Assembly (NCBI GenBank): GCA_951394405.1
Contig: OX596344.1
Span: 372,001-436,000, forward strand
Length of the DNA stretch: 64,000 bases
Direction of reading: 5' to 3'
Source of the DNA: Coprinellus micaceus
Taxonomy: Eukaryota; Basidiomycota; Agaricomycetes; Agaricales; Psathyrellaceae
The notes below the pieces were generated by a model. The model saw nothing but the letters and a program-made list of their open reading frames with translations, searched no databases and had not been told where the DNA came from. This document shows, one piece after another, positions 22,745-33,294 of this stretch. Position 1 is the stretch's first letter. Each line of letters begins with the position of its first letter. Made by a program: the position numbers and the translations under genes.

Positions 22745-25330
22745 TCTTCAACCCTTCCTCCTTCTGCCGCACCACGTCCTCAGGCTCCCCCTTCTCTCTC
22801 CTCGCCTGCTCCTAACTCTCCCTCAGCACCATCCCCCCTCCCCTTTCTTCCCCCACACCCCCTTCCCCTTCCCCCTGCCCAGGCCTCACACTACTCTCCT
22901 CTAACATCTGTATCCGCTTGAGCAAAGCCTCCTTCTCCCCCCTCAGCTTCTCCACCGTCTCCCGCCTAACACCCATCTCCTCCTGATCGGGCTGCTCTCC
23001 AAAGCCCAGGACGCGCACATTGGGAGGAACGTGTCGACGCCCAGCGACCTCGCCTGAGAGCTCGAATAAAGTCCGCTCGAGCGTCTCCGCCTGATTTTCC
23101 ATCTACTTGACCCGCTCCTCTAACCCGGCGATGGCGGCGAGGTGGGTCTTCACTTCATATTCCAAACTGTCGTTTTGAGATTGAGGCTAGTCAATCGGCC
23201 TCTCCGCTCGATGCGCCTTTGCCCGCAGCCCCTTTCGCGGTTATTCGAGCCTCGAGTTCATCGGTGAGACGCTCGTTTTCCGCCCTATCCTCGCCGAGGA
23301 GGGCTCCGAGCTCGGCAAGATGTTCGAGTTTCGCAGCGTCGACGGTAAAACTGGCGATCGGTGATAGTGAAGACTGAGAGGCGAGTGTTCTTCAGCTTTG
23401 TAGCTGGCCTACAGCGAGCTTCTGTGTGAGGACTTGGCCCGAGAACGGATAAGTGAAGTACTGACTCACCAGCACACCCTCCCCCCCATAACAACGCTCC
23501 TCCTCCCCAAGCCCACCACATCACTCTCCAGCCCCACCACAACCACCCTCTTTACATCTTCCCGTTCAACCTCTTTGGCCCTCGAACTCGCCCTTAACGC
23601 CCATTTTCCCCGAGTAACTGCCCATCCGACAACGGCAGCGCCGGAAGCGCACGCATAGACCCGGAGGCTGATCTCGATGAGGAAGCGGCCCAATTCGCGT
23701 GTTCGGCTCTCTCGACGTTGGGCTTCACTTCGAGTTTCGCGCAGGTTTCGAGGAGTTCGGTCATTGTGCTCAGCTTCGGTTCCAAACCCCTCTTCTCTTC
23801 CCTCAAATCTTCGATGGACTCGTGCCGTCTGCGCAGCTGGTTCACCTCCGCGCTCAGCTTTGCGTTTGTTGACTCGAGGGAACGCAGGAAAGTGGCATGA
23901 CGCCCGATTTCTTGCCATACGATCTCCATGTCGCCGAGGTCCGCTGAAGGACGGTAGGCGTGTGACGCGTCTTCGGCGCCCTCGACTTGGTCTTGGAGTT
24001 GACGGATTGTGCGACCTCTAGAAGGGGTGATGAGTTAGTCGAGTTGAAAGCATGTAGTGGAAGGAGAAAGAGAATCGGGGACTAAATCAAAAGGAACCGG
24101 AGACCGAGAACTCGAACATGTAGTTAAAATCGAGGGGATGGGTAGAAGGAAGGGATGGTAGGTAGGTATAGTGTAGACTGCAAAAGCATGGAATAAAACA
24201 AGAAGCCGTGGGGTGAACTAAACAGATGGAATAGTACAACACGTCCCCAGCACGCGAAACGAGGTGCAGGGATTGGCACGCAAATGTGTCGTAGATATCC
24301 GTCCCTCCAAGCAACCGACTCACAACAAGCATGACGACGCGATCACGGAGAAAAAGGGACTACGAATGTGAGGAATAAAAGCATGTGGTTAAGAGGAGCA
24401 GGGAAACAGGCACATAACTGAGGTAGAGAAGCAAGGGGACATGGCTGGTGAAGCCACGAAGACTAAGCGTAGGTTGAAGCGGAAACGAAACACGCGACCG
24501 AAGGACGGAGGAAACGAACCAGGGAAAACGAAGTAGATTAGGAGACGGAGGAAAGCAGCACCAAACAGTCGAAGAGACGAACGGAAGGATCGAGTCGAAG
24601 ACCGATAATGAGGCAGAGAGGCAAACAAAAAAATCACCGATCCTCCGCGAACTGCTTCGCCTCGCCAAGTTCGCTCGTAAGGAGCTGGACCTATGGTTTC
24701 GTTAGCTAACGCTATCCAAAACGCGAATGGGGTAGGATACGACGAGAGAAAAGGGGGGTAGGATGGGAATGGGGCATGAAACGACAGAACCAATGACGAA
24801 AGAACGAAGTAGAGAGTGAAACTACCTACCTGCATATCCAGCTAACTCACAAACTCCTTCAACTGCCCTGCACTCCAGCTTCCCGATAGAGACTAGGACG
24901 AGTCAGAGGAAAGGAGGTCCGCAAGTTCTTTGCGGAGAGTTGCGAGCGTCGTTAGTAGGGACCGGAGTTCTTGCTCTTGTTTTCTCTAGAGATGGTCCTT
25001 TCGTCAGCTTTCGATCTCAGGCCAAAGGAGAATGATGCGAGGGGAAAGTACGAGCGGGGAGGAACGCGCAGAGAGAATGGGGACGATGATGCCTAAGGGT
25101 GTACGAAAGGAATATCGACGACGAAGGGAGCAAAGGGAACGAAGGGAACTCGAATCGGATCCAACAGGGCAAGGTATATACGTACCCATCCTCAACCTCC
25201 TCCCTCTCCCTCCCCCGCTCGCAGAAGTACAGCCGATCCCTCTCTAACTTCTCGACCTTCAGCTCTTTCTCGCGGAGTTTGGTTTGGGCTCTCGGTTAAG
25301 GAGGTTTAGGCGGTGGAGGTTTAACGTTCC
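22745..25330 (-). pseudogene. MAD1-like spindle-checkpoint pseudogene, copy B (longest)
   Basis: Minus-strand pieces follow Mad1 order over 2.6 kb. REKELKVEKLERDRLYF lies at about 25,290-25,230, then EQELRSLLTTLATLRKELADLL at about 24,990-24,910. Next come RTIRQLQDQVEG and SADLGDMEIVWQEIGRH (24,010-23,890), SLESTNAKLSAEVNQLRRR, LREEKRGLEPKL and ALPLSDGQLLGENG (23,890-23,596). Last are TLFELSGEVAGRRHVPPNV, RVLGFGEQPDQ, VEKLRGEKEALLKRIQMLEES (23,080-22,900) and the VLRESW-type end at about 22,815. This is the coiled-coil rod of Mad1 without its C-terminal globular domain. Several frame changes and stops mean it is not translatable; a 0.7-kb unrelated stretch (24.1-24.84 kb) interrupts it. It is longer than copies A and C, so it is nearest the captured source. 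Confidence 0.55.
24100..24838. other. Insert or intron inside MAD1-like copy B; no gene seen
   Basis: This stretch separates two MAD1-like segments and has no similarity to Mad1. It is purine-rich on the plus strand and holds a 148-codon minus frame without recognisable features. A short resemblance exists between about 24,500-24,560 and 29,130-29,150 (gaaacgaagtag). It could be a long intron or an insertion. Confidence 0.3.
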
Positions 25331-26102
25331 TAGGTAGATAGCATTTCAGCATAATGAATAATATGGGGAGAGAGGGGGGAAGGGGCGTACGAGGGACGCG
25401 TGTGAGTTTGGAGGTGTTCTCGGGATTGACGTTTAGCGGTGGGTAGTTGGGGATTCGGAGGCTAGGCGCCGACACGTTGGGATCGTGCGTCAATCGGGAG
25501 GGATGGAGGACAGAAGCTGACGCGTTCGGCCGAGTTGTGGAGGCGATTGGAGCCTATGGAGAGGATGGCAAGGAGAAGAGGAGGAGAAAGGCGGGGGCGG
25601 TGGATGCGGAGGAGTCGAGTACCGCGTATGGGCATGTTCCAGGGGCAGCCACGCAGTCGAGCCGTGGTCGACCCGCGTACGAGGTTCGTCGCGTCGAATT
25701 AGGAGGATAGAAAGGAGGAAGGTGCCGCATTAAGGACATGGGAGGAGGAGGATCAAAATCTGGATATACAGCGCTGATTTTAGTTCGGTTGGCATTGCGG
25801 GATCGCGTTCATGGTCAAGGTCGGGCACAGAGAGGAAGGCGAGACATGGGTATTGAATCCCGTGCAAGGAAGCGGTATATGCACACAGCAGCGTCCAGGG
25901 GCTGGAGTAGCGGGAGAGGTTGAGAAGGGGTAGAGAAAACGTGGGTTCGTTAGCCTAGTGCTTGGCAGGGGCAGGAGGGAGACGTACCTTGCTCCATCTC
26001 GACAGCTGACGAATCCCTCTTCACCACAGACGAAGCCGTGCCATGATGGCCGTGGGGACGCGCTGAGCTTGCGGTTATCAGGCGAGGATGTGAAGCTGTA
26101 GG
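25330..26102. other. No gene recognised; end carries N-block trace
   Basis: Short frames only. The right end (25,985-26,100) carries the splice-like 'acgtaccttgctccatctcgacagctgacgaatccctcttc' segment, which resembles 21,975-22,020 and belongs to the exon-like N/M series on the minus strand. An 87-codon plus frame (25,447-25,710) is unsupported. Confidence 0.3.
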
Positions 26103-28284
26103 CGGTGATGAGGGGAGGAAGCAAGAAGAGGCTGTTTGATCGCGGTGTGATGGGCGCTTCACCCAGCTTGGATTCTTACCACCATGACCCATCCTCAATG
26201 CTTCTGGCTCTCTCTTCTCTCTCTTCTCTCTCTCCGCTCGCTCAGCTATTCTGTCAACCCCTCCTCAATACACCACAACGACGACTCACGTCACTCGAGT
26301 CCCAGCACTCGAATGCCCGGTCCAAGCCCATTGTCATCCTGCCATGAATATGGACAACCCACGACGACACACCTTGTTCCTGGGGGAACGAACGACTTGA
26401 AGGCTTCGATGGGCCTTCCTCTATCGTTTCCGCTCAAAACCATCCGCCGATGTATACTCCAAAGATTCGGTGCTCCGCGCGTAATCAACCACCTGGGCAA
26501 CACAATACGATCGACATGTTCTTCGTTCAAGACCCCTCAATGTATTCCGCGCCCTCCGCTCCGACGCATCGTAACCTTCGGAGCGCAGGGAGTGCGTAAG
26601 TGACATCTTCCACTCCTTCCCGCCCCACCTCGAAGCTAATTGGTTTATTTAGTCGTGAGGGATGACGAACTGTTACCTCCCGACTAATCTCGACCCCAGT
26701 AGGCCCCACGACCTCCCCAGCCTTCGGCGCCCTCCCATGCAAACGCGAAATCATCGCCATCGTGATCTTCATGTAGCCCAAGGCCCTCCCCAGATACGAG
26801 CAAGCGCTTCTTGTCATGGTCTGCCTCCGCACGCAATTCCAAACGACATTCTCCCCCTCCTCGCTATAGCATGCGCTGGAGAAGTACGAGGGGAAGGCCT
26901 TGGCTCTGTCGCCCAACGTTTCAGCCAATACGTTTTGCTTGTCCAATACATGAATGCCATCCACGAGGAGGAACAGGCAAGGCGGAAGCCATGTTGAAGC
27001 CTAGTGCGTACCTCTCGAATATTACACTGCGTTCCATGCTCAAAGAGCCACAGTCCTCGTGTTTCATACGTTCTCGCCAGGGCCCCTTCTCAATATTTGA
27101 GCGAAGACAAGTCAAAGGATCATCCCTTGAAGTCGTACACAAGGGTGCGATCAGACAGGATAGCGGCGGGGTGAGCAACTTCTGCCTCCCCCCCAAGGCT
27201 ATCCTCGTGCTCACCTCTCTGAACAGGACAATCCTCGAGCCCGTCAAATGCACCTCTAGGCCATCTCTACCCACTCTCGCCACCTAGCGCCTCGGCGTCT
27301 GCAATCATACCGCCTCCATCGCTGCCTCTTAGTCCTCTACGGACACGCACTGGCGATGGCGGCGGGAAACACGTCCTCTCCACTCAACCATACCGGCAAC
27401 CCCGACTCCCCGAGTTCCACCAGACTGCCCGCTGGGCATTACGTCCCAACGCGGCACCCCAGCGCTGGTGTCCCAGAGCGGCTTACGGGTGAACGCTACC
27501 TTCAGAGGCATCGCGTGGGTCAGCATCCCGAGGTATGGCACTACAACCGATATTACCCCTGCGAACTTGAAGCAGAACGCGAAGCTGTCGTGGCCGGTGG
27601 AGCTTTAGGCGGGTATAGCGGTGTGTCTGGACTCTGCCGGAGCGTAGCGAGTCCGCTATCCGTGTCCGAGGAACGATAGGAGTTGTGCTGACGGGATCTG
27701 CGTATCAGATTCATGAAGAGATCAACATATACTCGAGTAGTAGACTCTACTCATGGGTTCTTCGGGCCCACTTGTACGATCCCACTTGCTCGGCTCGAGC
27801 AGAGCTCTACTCGCCGACTTAGGTGTGTCCATATCCCAAATTTCTTCATATCTCTTTATATTCACATTCATTGGCACTCGATCAGTAAGACTCCTCGACC
27901 CGCCTTACCCTTGCACTGACACCAGCCAAACACCAGCCACATAGTCGGCATCACACCCCGGCATCCTCGCAGAACAATGGATATGCCTCCCACTCGGGGC
28001 ATCGCAGTGGTAGAAAATGGTCGAGAGGATGATCGTCGAATGTCTGTGCTGCTTGTATTCGCGATTTCGATGCGCTACAAAACGTTGGGGCGTTTCGGCT
28101 GAACCGTTGGCGTATGGATGCTGGCGCCCCATTGACCTTTCGTACTTGTAGTATGTACATGTAGAATATAACGACATGTTCCGTTTCACTCCCTGACGTC
28201 CCCGTAACTGGTGGGGAGTGGACACGAGCGCGGTATTTCCTCCCCGGCTGTTCGGAGCAACTGTTGGCGGGCGCTTCCGCAGGA
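26103..28284 (+). repeat. P-module copy 4
   Basis: Starts at 'gatgaggggaggaagcaag' and ends at 28,285. Closest to copy 1. Splice-like sites: acceptor 'gctaattggtttatttag' at about 26,653; exon-like stretch around 27,118-27,170 reading SLEVVHKGAIRQ and ending at a GT-type donor; acceptor ...CAG at about 27,225 followed by a PSLPTL-type peptide. The 3' part shares 'cgcgatttcgatgcgctacaaaacgttggggcgtttc' features with copy 1. Frames are broken. Confidence 0.45.
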
Positions 28285-28300
28285 TGACGCCACGGGCGCC
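28285..28300. promoter_or_regulatory. TGACGCCA-CGGGCGCC motif (variant)
   Basis: Variant of the conserved motif with one palindrome base changed (TGACGCCA), preceded by 'cttccgcagga' exactly as at 13,919. Confidence 0.4.
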
Positions 28301-28394
28301 TCTGGCCCCTCCGAACTGGACATCGCGTTGGGCATTTCCATGCGTCCGATTTGTATGTCGCTACCAGATTATCAGTAGAACTGGAGATCGCTGT

Positions 28395-28625
28395 TTTCTT
28401 CTTGTAGTCGTTCGATGGATAATCCATGTTTTCACGTTCCCCTCCTCACTCAGCTTCGTGTTCGTGCTCCCCAGCGTTTTCGGGTCGGTGGCCGCACACC
28501 CAAATTCTCGTCGAAATATCGCCATATTTCCGGGGTTCACCAAGGAACGGTTGGCGTACGAGGGACCTTCGGTTTCGTCGAGCTCGTCTGGGAGTTGATG
28601 GATTGTGCGTCCGCTAGAAGAAGGG
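28395..28625 (-). pseudogene. MAD1-like fragment, copy C (short)
   Basis: A short minus-strand stretch aligns with 23,800-24,020 of copy B and 16,520-16,710 of copy A: GNMAIFRREFG corresponds to GDMEIVWQEIG, and STNTKLSEEGN to STNAKLSAEVN. The adjoining 'gttgatggattgtgcgtccgctagaag' matches 'gttgacggattgtgcgacctctagaag' in copy B. It retains only the one central segment of the rod and is clearly a relic. Confidence 0.45.
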
Positions 28626-29002
28626 GCGACGACCAGTCGGAATTAAAGTATAGAGGGCGAGGGCGAGTTAAAGCGAAAACGCGTCGATCAGGGAAGAAAG
28701 TTGAAAGATGAGGAGAGAAGAGGGAGGCGAAAAGATAATCATATACGGTGTCCTATAGATAAACCCAGGAAACGGAACGGTGAAAGGTCGTAGGTACAGC
28801 CATAGGAAGCGAAGATAAATAGAACAAATGGAAAGAGAAAACGACTTGAAACAACCATTAACACGCGAATACGGAGGGGCCAGGGGGTACGAACGCGAAG
28901 AATGGAACGATAGGTTTCAGAGGAGGGAGTGGCCGGGTAGAGAAGTAAAGAGGCCCGTTCGATGAAATCCGAGCGACAGCGCGTAAGTCGACGAAACGGG
29001 TT

Positions 29003-29130
29003 TATAAGAAGGCGATAAAATGGGTGAATAAGAAAGCGATAAAATGGATGAATATGAACGCAACAAAACGGGCTAATAAGAAAGCAGTGAAACGGGTGAA
29101 TAAGAGAGCAATAAGACGAAACACGGAAAG
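29003..29130 (+). repeat. 24-bp minisatellite, about five units
   Basis: Imperfect tandem array with unit near 'gggtgaataagaaagcgataaaat'. In the plus frame it reads as eight-residue repeats of the NKKAIKWM type, a by-product of the 24-bp period. It sits between the MAD1-like copy C flank and the N-block at 29.24 kb and is absent from the paralogous place at 48.0 kb. Confidence 0.6.
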
Positions 29131-29139
29131 GTTGAAGGA

Positions 29140-30345
29140 AGCGGAGAAACGAAGTAGGGCGGCGGGAGGGTCAGGTCTCCTGGACTGGATGCGGGGGAGA
29201 GAGGTGGCCCAGAAACCCGCCGATGCGTACGAGGAAGGGATCTATGTAAATATTCGCGTATTTGGTGCGGCGGTGGTAAGGACAACGACGGGCCAAGACC
29301 TCAACTGCGGTTTGACCATCAAGTAGGGTGCATCCAAGGTCGAAAGGCCGTAAAGGTATGTGTAGATAGTATCGAAGAACGTAGGGGCTACGAAGATCAC
29401 GAAGATATAGTCAGCTCGATCCCCACTGGAGGAAATGAGACGTACCTCTCTCCAGGTTAGCTCCAAAGGTGTTCCCCACTACCACAGCACTCAACGAGGG
29501 TGCGCTGGAGTACGAACTGCTGTAACCGCAGATGGTGGGTTGGGTGTAATTGCATCGGGAGCAGCGCCGGAGGTTTGAGGTACCGGGTTGACATTGAGGT
29601 CGTCGTCTTGAAGGCGGGTAGAACCGTAGTCTCTAAGCTTCCGTTCAAAGCCGGAGGTAGAGTGTCTAGATTCGACAAGACTTGTATGAGTAGATCGCGT
29701 CGACAAACGTCTGGGAGGTGAGGAAAACGGGACAAATAATCAGTTTATGCCCGAATCGCCTCGAGTCACGTTGAAACGCACCTCCCTACCAAGAGCCTCG
29801 CCGCACTCCCGCCCATGACATTCGTTGATATGGTGCAGGGATCCAGAATCGTTGAATGAAGGCAGTTGCGCGGTAATCCCTGTGGGCGATTGGAGATGCT
29901 AAGTGGAGGAGTTGAGGTATTGAGGAAGGTCGTCGCGCGTCGTTATGAGCAGACCGCTTCGACGAACGTCTGGCTGTGAGGAACGGAGAAGGTCCAGTCA
30001 GCTCGAGGGCAAGCTCCACGCATACCACTTTCACAGTAAGAATTAAACGTACCTGTCTCCGATGTCGCAACTCTACTGTCTACTGCGCCCAGGGTGCCAT
30101 TTGAGCGCGGGAAGTTGGGGTGCAAGTCCTACTGGAGATTGGAGGGGTTGAGCTGAGGACTTGAGGTACCGAGAAAGGTCGTCGTTCGTCGTTTCGTGCA
30201 ACTGCACCGTCCTTCATACCACAAACAGTGGAAAGCAGATACCGTGGCGGCCAGTCCGCGATGCTGCTGAGGAATGTGTTCTGCCCTTCAAGTTCGTGCT
30301 GCAGTAGCTAGATGTTGGCTTGCGGATGACGGTGCACGAGGTCGT
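29140..30345 (-). repeat. N-block copy (reference for 48-53 kb)
   Basis: The block begins at 'aaggttgaaggaagcggagaaacgaagtagggc', identical to 48,017 and following. It carries the minus-strand acceptor and APTFFDTIYTYLYGLSTLDA exon (29,400-29,300), the donor after ELTWRE (29,455), SLVE/PAHPRLVECCGSGEH (about 29,510-29,460), then further exon-like pieces with donors at 29,780 and 30,050. Comparing this copy with 48.0-53.05 kb defines the insertions there precisely. The original gene is unknown. Confidence 0.5.
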
Positions 30346-30349
30346 AGCC

Positions 30350-32300
30350 GTGGTTGTGTATGAGGGAAGAAAGTAAGGGGACGTCTGATGGCGGGCTTCC
30401 CACCGCTACTCAGCTTCGAACCGCTTCTCTTTCCATCTGTACGGCACCCGAATGCCCGCTAGGCTGCTCCTCCTTTCCGCTCGCCCAACTTACCGGCCAA
30501 CTCTTCTCAATTCACGTCGGCGACAACATCCATTGCTTGAGCTTGAATCCGGGGCCTAAACCTTCTCATCCCGCCAGGATGCACTCGTCTTCTGCGCTGT
30601 AGACCTTGGGACCGACCGAATCGATGACCTTGAACCGATACGGTCCCTTCGACCTCCCTCTACAGGACATCCGACGATATATACGACCATACGTCAATAC
30701 AAGGAGGAAAACATCTATTCCGACGCCTTGGGAAGACCTAAAGGCGAGGCAACACAAGATGGCTTAGACGGAACCCCGTCGTTCAAGACGACTGCCGTAC
30801 TTGGCTCTCCCCTACCCCGATGGGTCGCGAACTCTAAGGAGTGGGAAAGGGAACGGTGGGCTCAGACCGTGCGGAGGCCCTGCAAGCGTTTGCCCGAAGG
30901 GAAGCTCGCAGCTGGGCAGAGCAGTGCGGCCACAGATGCTCCTCCAGACGTTGAACGAGAGCTATACTTGGTACGTTCCGTGTCCCTTCATCGCCAGCTC
31001 GGAGCTCACCGTTTCATAGGATCATAGAAGTGAGAGACGAGGACCCACCCTTCACGACACGACGACCTCCTGTACCTGCCTACCCACTTGCACCCCCACT
31101 CCCCCAACAACCTCAGGGACCCACGCCAAGAAGCCACCATCGCGATCTCCGTGTTCTGTGTCTCCCTCACTAGCGCGACCGGGACTTCAAGTCGCGTATC
31201 GAACGCTACGATAACAGCGTTCCGCACGCGATACCCGACGAAATTCTCCCTCTCCTGGGTATGCTGGGACGACTGGAGAGCTCGTGGATGTGATTTCGGA
31301 GCTCAGCAAGACTGGTAGAGTGGCTGTTGAGGCCAAAGGGTCTTAGGGACCAGTGAATTGCTCATCCAGATGACGATCGTTGTCAATGCCGAGCAGCAGG
31401 CAAAGGCAGAAGTGGAGTCGAAGCGTGGTACGTACCCTCGTACCTTTCCGCTACAATCATCGCTAACAGCAATGCAGTCATCATGTCCCTTCACTCCTAC
31501 AAGCCTGGAAGATTTTCTCTCCCAAGTTCGAGCAAGCACCGAGCCAAAGGACTCCTCTGTTGCAATCACCTTTAAGATCTAGGGGGCCACGTTAGACCAC
31601 ACAGCGGCGAGGTAAGCGGGTCCTTCTCTCGAATCAGCTTGTATTTTGGCATGCTCACTCTAAACAGAACCAAACGGACGTAGTTACTTACAATTCTCGA
31701 AGCCGCCAAAGCCACCCTCACCGGGGTTACATTCCTTGCCCACTCGCACCACCTGGAACCTAGGTGCCTCGCACCGTTCCCTGGCCTCTCCTCTCCCAGG
31801 AATAGAGGTAGTTGAGTACGCGGGTCAATTCGTGTCCACGTCAACGCAAAGAAGTCGGACGCGACCAGGGAGGCTTGTATGACATGCAGGAGCTTTGGAT
31901 CATAGGACATCGAGATCATGAGATCTGCGCAGTACCTGGTGATGCGTATTCGAAGGATTTCGTCCGCATCGAAATTGCCTGTATCCCGCAGTTCGACATC
32001 GATGGCACGTAGGCACAAAGACATTGGAGCGATGAGGACATCAATGCGAGGGATCAGAAGGTCGACAAGCTCTCTTCAGGTGAGGATGGCTGGAACGCAT
32101 AGCAGAGTCTATGGCGAAGCGAACGATGGTGTAGGTGTACAGCTGGATGCTCTCGAGGTCGTCCTGTTGAACGTCCACGCACTGCCGTTCTTTCTCCAGA
32201 TGCGATAGGATGGCATCTGAACATTCTACTGAACGAGAATGCGGCCAGTTCTCCCGAAGGCGCCGTAGATGGTTTGTAGAGCCCCGCCTAACGCCGGAAA
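30350..32300 (+). repeat. P-module copy 5, truncated at right
   Basis: Starts at 'gtgtatgagggaagaaagtaaggggacg'. It is the reference for the 53.06-55.0-kb copy: both contain 'ccatacgtcaatacaag.aggaa' (30,690 and 53,667), the acceptor-like 'gctcaccgtttcatag' (31,008 against 53,970), 'gcgaggtaagcgg' (31,609) and 'cagaaccaaacgga' (31,668 against 54,896). No terminal TGACGTCA motif is found; the module runs into the island at about 32.3-32.5 kb. Confidence 0.45.
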
Positions 32301-33290
32301 GGAGCTAAACTAGATATTCAAATTCGCACTCACACTGTTATCGAAAGGATATGCGTACATTGTGAACCGATCTCGACGTTGGATAGTGGGGAGGGTACGA
32401 AGCACAGAGAGGCGGTGGTTGCAAAAGTTTGGTTGGTGAATGTTGATGTCGAGGGCAAGAACGGACCATGAATCGATCTGAGACTGAGACTTGAAGCTTG
32501 AAGGCTCGTGGTATTTTAAGGCGCCCCCAGGTGCACGTGGTACCGCCAATCCTGGGCGCCTGCTCTAAAGTAAGCGATACTTAGCGCCGTACTCGCAACG
32601 GCTTTTTTGCTGTGGACTAAGAGAATACTTTAGCGAAATTTGTTTGGCCGGAATGGCCCTCCCTATGGGAACATCTAATAGGCCACATCCTATTTGCAAG
32701 AACCATCCTCAATGAACCAGATTCCCCAGTGCCCATATACAAGGGGCTCCTGGGCCGACAATCCCGGACCAGCTGATAGTATAGATAGTTCCCCCTAAAT
32801 CTCATACGAAAACTTTTTGACCTCACCCAAAACTGGAAGATTTAGCATGGGAATTGGGGCCATGTGCAACTTTGAGTACAGAGTCACCTGAGAATGGACT
32901 GATAAGGCCCTAAAAATGCTATTTTGGATGATATTCATCGAGTTTGTGAGCACACCTGCCAGTGGGCATACCAACATCCTACGCTGCCCTACTACACGCG
33001 CAATCGTGACTGAGATCCCACGGACAACACCTTTGGATGTCCCTGTGATAGCCGCCCTGTTCGCATGGGGCGCACTGTTCGGCATCCAGTGGTTAGCCGA
33101 GTTGGTTAGCGGTCTGTGGTCCAGAGGATCGCCATCGGCGCGCCTGGTGTGCTCGCCTGGTTACCCATGATGGGACATCCACAGGCGATCCCCTAGGAAG
33201 CCTTTAGTACGGGGGCTCCGTCAACGATACTAACAGCTCTTCAACATCGTACGAGCGTCTATTTCCTAGCTATGGTACAGTATTCTATGA
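32301..33290. other. Island left flank; no gene recognised; one hairpin
   Basis: No supported gene. An imperfect inverted repeat of about 15 bp per arm lies at 32,517-32,570 (AAGGCGCCCCCAGG ... CCTGGGCGCCTGCTC). It lies near where similarity to the ladder ends, so it may mark an element terminus. A 85-codon plus frame (32,916-33,170) has no support. The next gene on the right ends at 33,295. Confidence 0.35.
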
Positions 33291-33294
33291 TCTA

